Source of the DNA: JACCXJ01 sp052387115
GTDB lineage: Bacteria; Pseudomonadota; Gammaproteobacteria; JACCXJ01
Direction: 5' to 3'
Length of the DNA: 31,834 nt
Assembly (NCBI GenBank): GCA_052387115.1
Contig: JBQTJM010000274.1
Coordinates: 1-31,834 of the forward strand
Shown here: piece after piece, positions 15,465 through 22,880 of the stretch
Numbering within the stretch: the stretch's first letter is position 1
Layout of the letters: each line of letters starts with the position of its first letter
Position numbers and translations under genes: made by a program
The notes under the pieces: model-generated
The model's input: only the letters and a program-made list of their open reading frames with translations
Database searches by the model: none
What the model was told of the DNA's origin: nothing

Positions 15465-15699
15465 TCAATACCTCAGGCGCAAGAAGTCGTCGTCATCGCC
15501 CGAGTTGCCGTAGCGGCGCAGACGTGCGATAAAATGCGGGAGCACGCGCGATTTCTCTCTTGAAACCGTACAGGTCCGGGTGGTTCCCGAGACTGTGCAA
15601 CAGCATGGTGGTGCCCGACCCGTTCATTCCCACGATGGACACCGGTCCGGTAGCATCCGTAACAGAGGTCTCCAATCGGAAAGTCTTGGGGGAAGTCAT
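15465..15699 (-). pseudogene. Sulfotransferase-like gene fragment, frameshifted
   Basis: From ATG 15699 the frame reads SIVGMNGSGTTMLLHSLGNH and PDLYGF. The GSGTTML loop followed by HP is the 5'-phosphosulfate-binding start of PAPS sulfotransferases. One extra base near 15555 shifts the frame. The other frame continues as KSRVLPHFIARLRRYGNS and DDDDFLRLRY, with a TGA at 15465-15467. About 78 codons remain, roughly a quarter of a normal enzyme. It begins only 27 bp from the divergent polymerase gene, suggesting remains of a polysaccharide-modification locus. Confidence 0.65.
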
Positions 15700-15726
15700 A
15701 GGGTCGTGGTGCCGTAGGTCGAGGCG

Positions 15727-17115
15727 ATGAGAAGGGCACTGTTACTCACTCTGTTCGGGCTCCTGTTCGTCGCAGAAACCGTCGGCCTAGACCTCATGCT
15801 GGTTCGCGGTTTGAGCGCCAAGAACATCATACTTTACCTGTTCCTAGTGGGCATCCTGCTGGATGCGATACGCGACACCAAACCAACGAAAATTGAGCTG
15901 CAGGACCTGCACCTGCCCTTCATTGCATTGATCGTCTATGCCTTGATTACCTGGGTCTTTTTTACGCGTGCCAATATCCTGGAATTCTCATACCGGACCC
16001 AGGGCGGTGATTTCAGCGAGCTCAAGAGCCTCATGACCATCAAAACATTGCTCGTCGACAGGTACGCGTTCCTTCTGGCCTTCTTCTATGGGGTCGTCAC
16101 GATCGGCGATTCCCGCTGGCTGATGAAACGTATCATCTGGATCATCATCGCCGGAAACGTGCTCACTTTGATCGATGCTTTCAACATTCCCGACCTCGGA
16201 ATCATTCACCAGCGCGCTGATAGCAGGGTCAGCGGTCCATTGGGAGAATCCAACCAGTACGCGGCATTCGCGCTGTTGTTCCTTCCCACCATGGCCATCT
16301 TGGCCGCGGTTTCCCGTGGTGCCGAACGCGTACGATACGCATTCGGCACTCTGGCGACGTTCACGGTGATCATCCTGACGACCTCGCGGGGCGCCATAGT
16401 CGGATTGACGGCAGGGTTGATCACCGGCCTGTTCTTCCTGCGGCATCACCTCGGTGCTGCGCGGGTGATGAAGGTCATCGCGGGGCTCACCCTGGCGATT
16501 GGCGTGGCCGTGGCGGTTGCCAGCATCGGCTATTCGGATCTGTTGCTGGAACGCTTCGTAGGCAAGACCGGATCGTCCGATATGAGTACCATGAGCTCGG
16601 GGCGTTCGGACTTCTGGACCCAGATCGTGGAGGCACAGCTGCGGGAACCTGTCACCTTGGTGCTCGGTTTCGGCTGGGGGATGGCGAGGAGAGTGATAGA
16701 CGTGTCGGTACACAATACCTACCTCGATTGTTTCTTCGAGCTTGGCATTATCGGGATCATGATATTTTTCAGTCTGCTATGGGGCGTGATCCGTGTCACG
16801 CGTCGCGCCATCGACCGCGCGACGGGCGATTTGCAGGCGGAGCTGGGGGCATTCCTGGTTGGTTTCTTGTCACTGTGTTTCGCCATCTTTTTCGTCAATA
16901 TGTTTAATTCGTGGTTGTACATCTGGGCGTTTTGCGGGGTCATGATGCGCACCGCTCTGGAGGCCGGCCGCGCAGGGACGCAGCGCCGTCTCGAGCCCGG
17001 CGCGTCACCGGCCCTCGAACCGCGTCCGGTCTCGGAACCGGCTCGTCCTGCTACCAAGTGGCCTGTCACGCCGCGACGCAACGCGGCCGGCGCCGGCATC
17101 CGTCATGATCGCTAG
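15727..17115 (+). CDS. O-antigen ligase/polymerase-like membrane protein (Wzy_C type)
   Basis: This 462-residue protein has about 11-12 hydrophobic helices. A large loop (about 270-330) carries the moderately conserved segment FWTQIVEAQLREP, then LGFGWGMA and the hallmark HNTYLDCFFELGIIGI. TTSRGAIVGLTAGLI (about 220-234) is the other typical motif. Such proteins join or polymerise lipid-linked glycans on the periplasmic side; whether this one is a ligase or polymerase cannot be told. The last 50 residues are a Pro/Arg-rich cytosolic tail. The start ATG 15727 follows GGTCGAGG. The GT4 gene starts 79 bp downstream on the same strand, so a small glycan operon is likely. Confidence 0.82.
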   Translation: MRRALLLTLFGLLFVAETVGLDLMLVRGLSAKNIILYLFLVGILLDAIRDTKPTKIELQDLHLPFIALIVYALITWVFFTRANILEFSYRTQGGDFSELKSLMTIKTLLVDRYAFLLAFFYGVVTIGDSRWLMKRIIWIIIAGNVLTLIDAFNIPDLGIIHQRADSRVSGPLGESNQYAAFALLFLPTMAILAAVSRGAERVRYAFGTLATFTVIILTTSRGAIVGLTAGLITGLFFLRHHLGAARVMKVIAGLTLAIGVAVAVASIGYSDLLLERFVGKTGSSDMSTMSSGRSDFWTQIVEAQLREPVTLVLGFGWGMARRVIDVSVHNTYLDCFFELGIIGIMIFFSLLWGVIRVTRRAIDRATGDLQAELGAFLVGFLSLCFAIFFVNMFNSWLYIWAFCGVMMRTALEAGRAGTQRRLEPGASPALEPRPVSEPARPATKWPVTPRRNAAGAGIRHDR

Positions 17116-17194
17116 CCGGCCGACCGCCGGGCGTTGTCTCGGGGACATGCGCGCCCGGCTCGAAAGCGGTTGCTAGCAAGCGAAAGGCACCGTC

Positions 17195-18439
17195 GTGGGG
17201 AGGGTCATCTTGGATGCTCGCGTGCGCGATCGGGTTTCAACCTGCATCGTATTCCCGACCGATCCCATGGGCTTGGTCCCGGGCGGCATCGATACCTTCA
17301 TCCGCGGCCTGTTGCGATGGGCGCCGGACGATATCGGCATGTCGCTCATCGGGATGACGACCGAGGGCACGGCCTGGCCGGTCGGACGGTGGCACGTTTG
17401 CAACGCAGGGAGGCAACCCTTCCGTTTCTATCCCGTGCTGAGAGAGGTGGGGGCCGGGGTCAGGACGCGCATCCCGCTGTCGCTGCGTTTCACCCTGGCG
17501 CTCAGGGCCCGAAGGCCGTTGTGCGAGGCCGATGTCCTGGAGTTCCACCGCCTCGAACCGATGCTCGCGTTCCTCTTCGATGGCCGGCCGAAGAACGCGT
17601 TCTTCCACCAGGATATGGCGGTGCTGCACGACGCCGCGAGCGATATCCGCTGGAAGCATGTCCCGTGGCTGTACTTCGGTCTGGAACGCCTGCTCATCCC
17701 GCGGCTGTCCGCGGCCTTCGCGGTGCGCGAGGAGGCCGTTCGGGCCTACCGCGCTCGCTACCCTCGCCTGGCTTCGAGCATCGAGTTCGTCCCGACCTGG
17801 TTGGACCCCGAGGTCTTCCACCCGGCAGACGCCGGGCAGAGGCGGACATTGCGAGATGATCTACTGAACGAGCTCCGGTTTTCCGCCTCCAGCCGGGCGT
17901 TGATCTACGTCGGCCGCTGGGACTCGCAGAAAGACCCACTGCGCCTCCTGCGGGCGTTTCGCGCCCTGCTCGCCGAGGGCCGTGACATTGCGCTCGTGCT
18001 CGTGGGTGATGGCGTGCTGCTGGGGGAACTTCAGGCCTTTGTTCGCAGCCATGGGCTGGATCGCAGCGTCGCCCTCTCGGGTCCGAGGTCGCAGCCCCGC
18101 GTCGCCGACTGGCTGCGGGGGGCCGATCTGTTCGTCCTGTCTTCCGCCTACGAAGGGATGCCCATGTCGGTCCTGGAGGCCCTGGGCTGCGGGCTCCCGG
18201 TAGCCACGACCGACGTCGGCGAGGTGCGGCGGGTGGTTCGGCCCGACGTCAACGGCGAGATCGCGGGGTCGCGCTCGGTGGACGACTTGGCGAGGGCCAT
18301 GGCCGTCTGTCTGGACCGGCTCGATACCTATGCCGGGGCCCCGTGCACCGAGGCGGTGGCCGACTACGTCCCACACAAGGTGCTGGCGCCCGTCTACGAG
18401 ACCTATCGGGCCCTGGCGGCGCGCGTCCAGCGGGCCTAG
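17195..18439 (+). CDS. Glycosyltransferase family 4
   Basis: This 414-residue GT-B-fold enzyme shows an N-terminal acceptor domain with GLVPGGIDTFIRGLLRW (about 26-42), the Gly-rich loop of GT4 enzymes. The C-terminal donor domain has LIYVGRWDSQKDPLRLLRAF, LVLVGDG and the nucleotide-sugar motif YEGMPMSVLEALGCGLPVAT (E-x7-E) followed by TDVGEV. Donor and acceptor are not predictable. The start is GTG 17195, preceded by a GAAAGG-like site. An internal GTG at 17222 is possible, since residues 1-12 are poorly conserved in appearance. It follows the polymerase gene on the same strand and ends convergently, 36 bp from the permease gene. Confidence 0.87.
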   Translation: MGRVILDARVRDRVSTCIVFPTDPMGLVPGGIDTFIRGLLRWAPDDIGMSLIGMTTEGTAWPVGRWHVCNAGRQPFRFYPVLREVGAGVRTRIPLSLRFTLALRARRPLCEADVLEFHRLEPMLAFLFDGRPKNAFFHQDMAVLHDAASDIRWKHVPWLYFGLERLLIPRLSAAFAVREEAVRAYRARYPRLASSIEFVPTWLDPEVFHPADAGQRRTLRDDLLNELRFSASSRALIYVGRWDSQKDPLRLLRAFRALLAEGRDIALVLVGDGVLLGELQAFVRSHGLDRSVALSGPRSQPRVADWLRGADLFVLSSAYEGMPMSVLEALGCGLPVATTDVGEVRRVVRPDVNGEIAGSRSVDDLARAMAVCLDRLDTYAGAPCTEAVADYVPHKVLAPVYETYRALAARVQRA

Positions 18440-18475
18440 GAGCGCGCCGCTCGGTAGCCGGCGTTTTCGCGGTTT

Positions 18476-20464
18476 TCAGAGCTTGAGCGGGATGATCACC
18501 ATCGACCGGCCTTGGAGGTTCAGCAGGCGTTGGACCGACAAGGCCGTCTGGTTGTGCAGGGCGCGCGTGAGCCAGCTCTCACGCTCGAATACGAGCTTCG
18601 CGGCGAAGCACACGCTGTGTGGAAACTCGTCCATCGCCGCCGCGGCCAGCCGCTCGAGCTCGGCGCTGGGATCGGCCCCGTAGGCACTGCGGGCCGTCGC
18701 CGCGAGCCCGTGGCGATGACAGTAGACCGTGAAGTAACGCAGCGTGTTCTCTATCCGGTAGCGGAGCGACTGCAGCGCCGCCTGCCCATAGAAACTCTGG
18801 GCATCCACCTCTCCGACGCAGAGAAACACGAAGTTCTTGTAGTGCCCCGGGAACATGCGCTGGACCCAGAGGAAGGTGTGCATCCCGACCCCGCGGTTGG
18901 CTTCGACCAGGAACACCGCCGTCGGTGCCAGCGGGTCGAGTGGCGGGACGGTCTTGGTCTCGTCCGGGTCTTCGACCTGGGCAGGGGCGAGGAGGCGGTC
19001 GACGCCCTCCAGATCGACCGCCACCTTAAGGTAATGTCGGTGCACGAACACGCACACGATGACGACCACCGCGGTAATGAGGACGGTGAGCCAGCCGCCG
19101 TCGGTGAACTTCAACACGAAGGTCACCACCAGGATGCTGCTGGTGACCAAGAGGCCCGTGAGCGCGAGCAGGAGCCGCCGGCCCCAACGCCGTTCGTCCC
19201 GTCGGCACATCCACCAGTGCTTGACGAGCCCGGCGAGCGATAGGGTGAAGGTCAGGAACACGTTGATGCTGTAGAGCACCACCAGGATGCCGACGTCGCC
19301 GTCCGTCCCGACCAGGATCGCGAGCGCGGCCAGGCCCATGAGGAGCACGCCGTTCTGCGTCACCAACCGCACCGACAGGCTGCGGAACTGATGCGGTACC
19401 CAGGAATCAGCCGCCATGTTAGCGAGCACCGCGGGGCCGCCGAGGAACCCGGTGTTGGCGGCGACCAGGAGCAGACCCGCCTCGCTGGCCAGCACCCCGA
19501 TGAGCAGGGCCTCGCGAACCCAGGGTTCTGGGATCGCCCAGCTCTCGATGATGGAGGCGAACACCACGGCGTTCAAGGTCTGTCCGGGCACCGGTCGGGC
19601 CTCCCAGAGGAGGTAGAGGAGGATGATCCCGCCGGCGGTGAAGCTCAGTGACAACGCCATGTACAGCATCGTGTAGCGCCCGGTGGACACGCGCGGCTCG
19701 GCCAGGGTGTTGACGTTGTTCGAGACGGCCTCGAGGCCCGTGTAGGTGCCGCCGCCCAGCGAATAGGCGCGCAGCAGGATCGCGGCGATGAACAGCCAGC
19801 CGTGCTCCAGGCTGATCGAATGGGTCTCCGCGACCATGGCGTCGAAGAGCAGGGGGATGGCCTCGCGATGGGCGTGGATGCCCTGCGCGATGAGGTAGGC
19901 ATGGCTCACGAAGAACCCGAGAAAGATCGGCACGAGCACGGTGATCGATTCTTTGATCCCGCGCAGGTTGAGGACCGTGAGCAGGCACACCAGCGCCGCG
20001 GCCGTGATGAGCTTGAACCCCAGCGCCCCGACCGGCAGCAGACTGAAGACGGCGTCGGCGCCGCTCGCCACCGAGATCGCGATGGTCAACGCGTAATCGA
20101 CCAGGAGGGCCGCCCCCGATAGGAGGCCGGCGCGGGCGCCGAGGAGCTGGGTTGCGACCTTGTAGCCCCCGCCGCCCGAGGGGAACAGCTCGATGACCTG
20201 GTTGTAGGCGAGCGCAATGACGAACACCGTCACCGCCATGGCGAGCGCCAGGTAGGGGGCCAGATGCGTGTGGCCACCCAGCGCACTGTACGCCTCCTCC
20301 GGCCCGTAGCACGCCGAGGACAGGCCATCGGCCCCGAGGCCTACCCAGGCCAGGAAGGCGACGAGCGCCATGTGGCGGCGAGTATCGGCCCGGAGCGGAT
20401 CACGGGCCCCCCCGAGGATGAACGCCTTGAGCCGCGCGACGGTAGCCATGGGGCGCCGAATCAT
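18476..20464 (-). CDS. APC-superfamily permease of the KimA (potassium importer) type
   Basis: This is a protein of about 662 residues. A short cytosolic N-terminus (MIRRPMATVARLKAFILGG) precedes 12 predicted membrane helices up to about residue 490, then a soluble domain of about 160 residues. Motifs in early helices, GADGLSSACYGPEEAYSAL, LFPSGGGGYKVATQLLGARA and LLVDYALTIAISVASGADA, resemble the KimA/YdaO group of proton-coupled K+ importers more than classical amino-acid permeases. The soluble tail, with GVGMHTFLWVQRMFPGHYKN, also fits that architecture. K+ as substrate is inferred; amino acids remain possible. ATG 20464 and ATG 20449 are both plausible starts, and the frame opens at a TTG at 20488. 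It diverges from the rubredoxin gene. Confidence 0.8.
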   Translation of the reverse strand: MIRRPMATVARLKAFILGGARDPLRADTRRHMALVAFLAWVGLGADGLSSACYGPEEAYSALGGHTHLAPYLALAMAVTVFVIALAYNQVIELFPSGGGGYKVATQLLGARAGLLSGAALLVDYALTIAISVASGADAVFSLLPVGALGFKLITAAALVCLLTVLNLRGIKESITVLVPIFLGFFVSHAYLIAQGIHAHREAIPLLFDAMVAETHSISLEHGWLFIAAILLRAYSLGGGTYTGLEAVSNNVNTLAEPRVSTGRYTMLYMALSLSFTAGGIILLYLLWEARPVPGQTLNAVVFASIIESWAIPEPWVREALLIGVLASEAGLLLVAANTGFLGGPAVLANMAADSWVPHQFRSLSVRLVTQNGVLLMGLAALAILVGTDGDVGILVVLYSINVFLTFTLSLAGLVKHWWMCRRDERRWGRRLLLALTGLLVTSSILVVTFVLKFTDGGWLTVLITAVVVIVCVFVHRHYLKVAVDLEGVDRLLAPAQVEDPDETKTVPPLDPLAPTAVFLVEANRGVGMHTFLWVQRMFPGHYKNFVFLCVGEVDAQSFYGQAALQSLRYRIENTLRYFTVYCHRHGLAATARSAYGADPSAELERLAAAAMDEFPHSVCFAAKLVFERESWLTRALHNQTALSVQRLLNLQGRSMVIIPLKL

Positions 20465-20570
20465 CCTCTCAAGCCCCAGCCCTGGCAAGCGCGGGCACGC
20501 TCCGCTTGCGGGCCGCGGTGCGGATTCGTATGCTCGTGCGACGATTGCAGGGCACGAACGGGGGGAGAAG

Positions 20571-20738
20571 ATGAAGAAATGGGAGTGTGGGGTGTGTGGA
20601 TTTGTCTATGACGAGGCCCAGGGTCTACCCGAAGCGGGCATCGCGCCGAGGACCCGCTGGGAGGATGTCCCGGAAACCTGGGTGTGCCCCGATTGCGGTG
20701 CGCCCAAGTCGGATTTCGAGATGGTCGAAATCGGCTAG
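20571..20738 (+). CDS. Rubredoxin
   Basis: This 55-residue one-iron electron carrier has both knuckles: CGVCGFVYDEAQG (Cys6, Cys9) and CPDCGAPKSDFE (Cys39, Cys42). The conserved core DVPETWVCPDCG is also present. A strong GGGGGGAGAAG lies immediately upstream of ATG 20571. The reductase gene begins 23 bp downstream, so the two form a transcription unit. Electrons would flow NAD(P)H, reductase, rubredoxin, then to an unseen acceptor such as an alkane hydroxylase or an oxygen- or peroxide-reducing enzyme. No such acceptor is encoded in the window. Confidence 0.95.
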   Translation: MKKWECGVCGFVYDEAQGLPEAGIAPRTRWEDVPETWVCPDCGAPKSDFEMVEIG

Positions 20739-20761
20739 GCCCTAGAGAAGGAAGACACGGC

Positions 20762-21928
20762 GTGGACCGTCGGCCGATCGTCATCGTGGGGACGGGGCTC
20801 GGGGGCTATTCCCTGGCCCGCGAGTTTCGTAAGCTCGATGCGGAGACACCCGTCCTGATCCTCACCGCCGATGATGGGCGCTACTACTCGAAGCCCATCC
20901 TGTCGAATGCCTACACCAGCGGCAAGACCCCGGACACGATCGCCTTGGCCAATGCCACCGCCATGGCGTCGCAGCTCAAGGCCACGGTCCGGACCGGTAC
21001 GCGGGTCACGGCGATCGAGCCCGACCGGGAGACGCTTTGGATCGACGGTGCGGGGATTGACGGGGAGTCCATCGCCTACCGGATACTGGTTTTGGCGCTG
21101 GGGGCCGATCCGATCCACGTCCCGGTCGCGGGGTCGGCGGCCGATCGGGTCCTGTCCGTCAACGATCTGGGGGACTACACCGCGTTCCGGGCGGCCATGG
21201 GCGCGGCCCGGCGGATCGCGGTGATGGGGGCCGGCCTCATCGGCTCGGAGTTCGCGAACGATCTGACGCACGGGGGCATCGCCGTGTCGGTCATAGAGCC
21301 GGCGTCCTGGCCCTTGAGCCGCTTCGTCCCGGAGCCCGTGGGCCGGGCCCTGGAACGGGCGCTCGCGAACCTCGGCGTGCACTGGTCTCTCGGGCGCGTG
21401 GTCCGGTCGCTGGACGACGAGGATGGCGCCGTGCGGGTCACGCTCTCCGACGGCACGCGCTTCTCGGCCGATGGCGTCTTATCCGCCGTGGGGCTCAGGC
21501 CCCGCACCGCGTTGGCCGCTGCGGCCGGGCTTCGGATCGGGCGCGGGATCGTCGTCGACCGCCGCCTCGAGACCAGCGTGCCTGGGATCTATGCGCTTGG
21601 GGACTGTGCCGAGGTCGAGGGTCTGGTGTTGCCCTTCGTCATGCCCATCATGCACGCCGCGCGGGCGCTGGCGAAGACGCTCGCGGGCCAGCCGACCGCG
21701 ATCGCCTACCCGGCGATGCCCATCCTGGTCAAGACCACCGCATTCCCGGTGGTGGTCGCACCGCCCGCCACCGGTGTGGCGGGGGAATGGGAGATCGAGG
21801 TCCAGACGGCCGGCGCCCGTGGCCTGTATCGCGGGCGGGACGGGCGGCTCCTCGGCTTCGCGCTCGCCGGGGAGGCGGTCGCGGACAAGAACGCCCTGAC
21901 CCGAGAGTTGCCGCCGATCCTGTCCTGA
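20762..21928 (+). CDS. Rubredoxin--NAD(+) reductase
   Basis: This 388-residue FAD protein of the pyridine-nucleotide disulfide oxidoreductase fold lacks the redox disulfide. The FAD site is IVIVGTGLGGYSLAREFRKL. The NAD(P)H site is RIAVMGAGLIGSEFANDL (about 152-169), and the second FAD motif is GIYALGDCAEV (about 277-287). YYSKPILSNAY after the first strand is typical of rubredoxin reductases such as AlkT/RubB. The C-terminal cap (about 320-388) is the rubredoxin-binding type. GTG 20762 is the start, with AGAAGGAAG ahead, placing the first strand where the family has it. It follows rubredoxin by 23 bp. Confidence 0.92.
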   Translation: MDRRPIVIVGTGLGGYSLAREFRKLDAETPVLILTADDGRYYSKPILSNAYTSGKTPDTIALANATAMASQLKATVRTGTRVTAIEPDRETLWIDGAGIDGESIAYRILVLALGADPIHVPVAGSAADRVLSVNDLGDYTAFRAAMGAARRIAVMGAGLIGSEFANDLTHGGIAVSVIEPASWPLSRFVPEPVGRALERALANLGVHWSLGRVVRSLDDEDGAVRVTLSDGTRFSADGVLSAVGLRPRTALAAAAGLRIGRGIVVDRRLETSVPGIYALGDCAEVEGLVLPFVMPIMHAARALAKTLAGQPTAIAYPAMPILVKTTAFPVVVAPPATGVAGEWEIEVQTAGARGLYRGRDGRLLGFALAGEAVADKNALTRELPPILS

Positions 21929-21929
21929 G

Positions 21930-22226
21930 CGGCGGTTCTCACCGTCGCCTGCCAGCGACCGGCCAGGGTAAAGCTAGCCCAGGGACAACCCTGCGCATCC
22001 GCACAGTGGGTATAGATGAGGCTCAACACCACGATCCTGCCCGCGTACCCGTGCAACGTGGTTGCCGCACCCTGGCTGGTCAGGACGTTCCCGTCGCCCG
22101 CGGACTCGATGCACGGCAATCGATAGCTGCCCGGTGCGGGCGCGGCGCCGAGCGCTAGCCCGGCGCCCCAGGCCGGACCGGGCGCCGCCATCGCGGCCAG
22201 CACCGCGCCCAGGACAACCGCGTGCT
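21930..22226 (-). pseudogene. SCO1/SenC-like copper chaperone fragment
   Basis: A minus-strand stretch reads as a signal peptide (VVLGAVLAAMAAPGPAWGAG) followed by LPCIESAGDGNVLTSQGAAT and IVVLSLIYTHCADAQGCPWA. The last matches the thioredoxin-fold copper site of SCO proteins, in the C-x5-CP spacing found in SCO genes next to methanethiol oxidase. Similarity fades after ASFTLAGRWQ and the rest is gone, replaced by the rubredoxin reductase gene on the other strand. About 90 codons of an expected 180-220 remain. It directly follows the methanethiol oxidase fragment, preserving the usual gene order. Confidence 0.6.
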
Positions 22227-22228
22227 GC

Positions 22229-22531
22229 TCAACGCCCCGCGAGCGGCACCGCACCAGGGGCCTTGGTGTACAGGGAGCGCGCGCCGAAACGCATGATGTG
22301 CGGCCGCCCGAGCTTCTCCCTGGTGAAGTCGATGGCAAAGCGCTCCGTGAGGACTTTGCCGTCCCAGGCATAGGCCTTCAGGAACTGTTCGTTGTCCGCG
22401 CCCTTCTTGTCCCAGTTCGCCAGGAGAGAGCTCGTGAAGTACAGCCATTTCCCGTCCCAGCTCTGCGACACCATGTTGAGCTGGGCGCCGATGCGCTTTT
22501 CGTATACCTGCTTGGGATGGAAGGGGTCCAC
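22229..22531 (-). pseudogene. Methanethiol oxidase / selenium-binding protein, C-terminal fragment
   Basis: The frame encodes about 100 residues matching the end of SBP56/MtoX proteins: DPFHPKQVYEKRIGAQLNMV, SQSWDGKWLYFTSSLLANWD, KKGADNEQFLKAYAWDGK and ERFAIDFTREKLGRPHIMRF. Full-length family members have about 430-460 residues with a copper-dependent active site; everything N-terminal to WDPFHP is missing. The enzyme would convert methanethiol to formaldehyde, sulfide and hydrogen peroxide. Upstream sequence (22532 onward) shows no trace of the missing three quarters. With the SCO stub behind it, this is the remains of an mtoX-SCO operon removed by deletion. Confidence 0.75.
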
Positions 22532-22880
22532 CCCCCCGCGCGCTCAGCGCCGTTCTCGATTTTAGTCGCCGCTGCATTGGAGACCAGCCCGCGCGGACTG
22601 TCAAGGAACACTCGGCCTGGGGGCGCGCTTGGTGATCCGGCGCCGAATCATTAGAATCGCGGGGCATAACGACATGCCGACCACAATCGCCGCCTGAGAT
22701 CCCTTCTCCCACCAGGAGAGGGCCAAGGTGAAGGGTGTAGCGAGCACGCGATTCGTGACCGTGCGTGGTATAAGGGCGAGCAGTCCGCCCACCGCGCCGG
22801 GAATCAGCGGCCGGGCGATCGCTGGATAACGATAACGACAGGCCCCGGCAACATAATCATAAAATCCCAGGCGACGCCTC
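22532..22880. other. Gene-free stretch before the GT4-DUF374 gene
   Basis: There is no coding sequence I can support. It holds the hairpin repeat at 22701-22735 and probably the promoter of the downstream gene. An AT-richer patch ending CATAATCATAAAAT (22852-22865) sits 16 bp before ATG 22881 and could contain a -10 element (CATAAT), but I see no matching -35. Confidence 0.4.
22701..22735. repeat. Intergenic hairpin repeat
   Basis: The outer arms CCCTTC (22701-22706) and GAAGGG (22730-22735) are exact complements. Inside, CCCTTCTCC can pair with GGAGAGGG, with one bulged base. This CCCTCTCCC...GGAGAGGG pattern is a common dispersed intergenic sequence in proteobacterial genomes. It could act as a bidirectional terminator, but there is no T-run. 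Confidence 0.5.
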
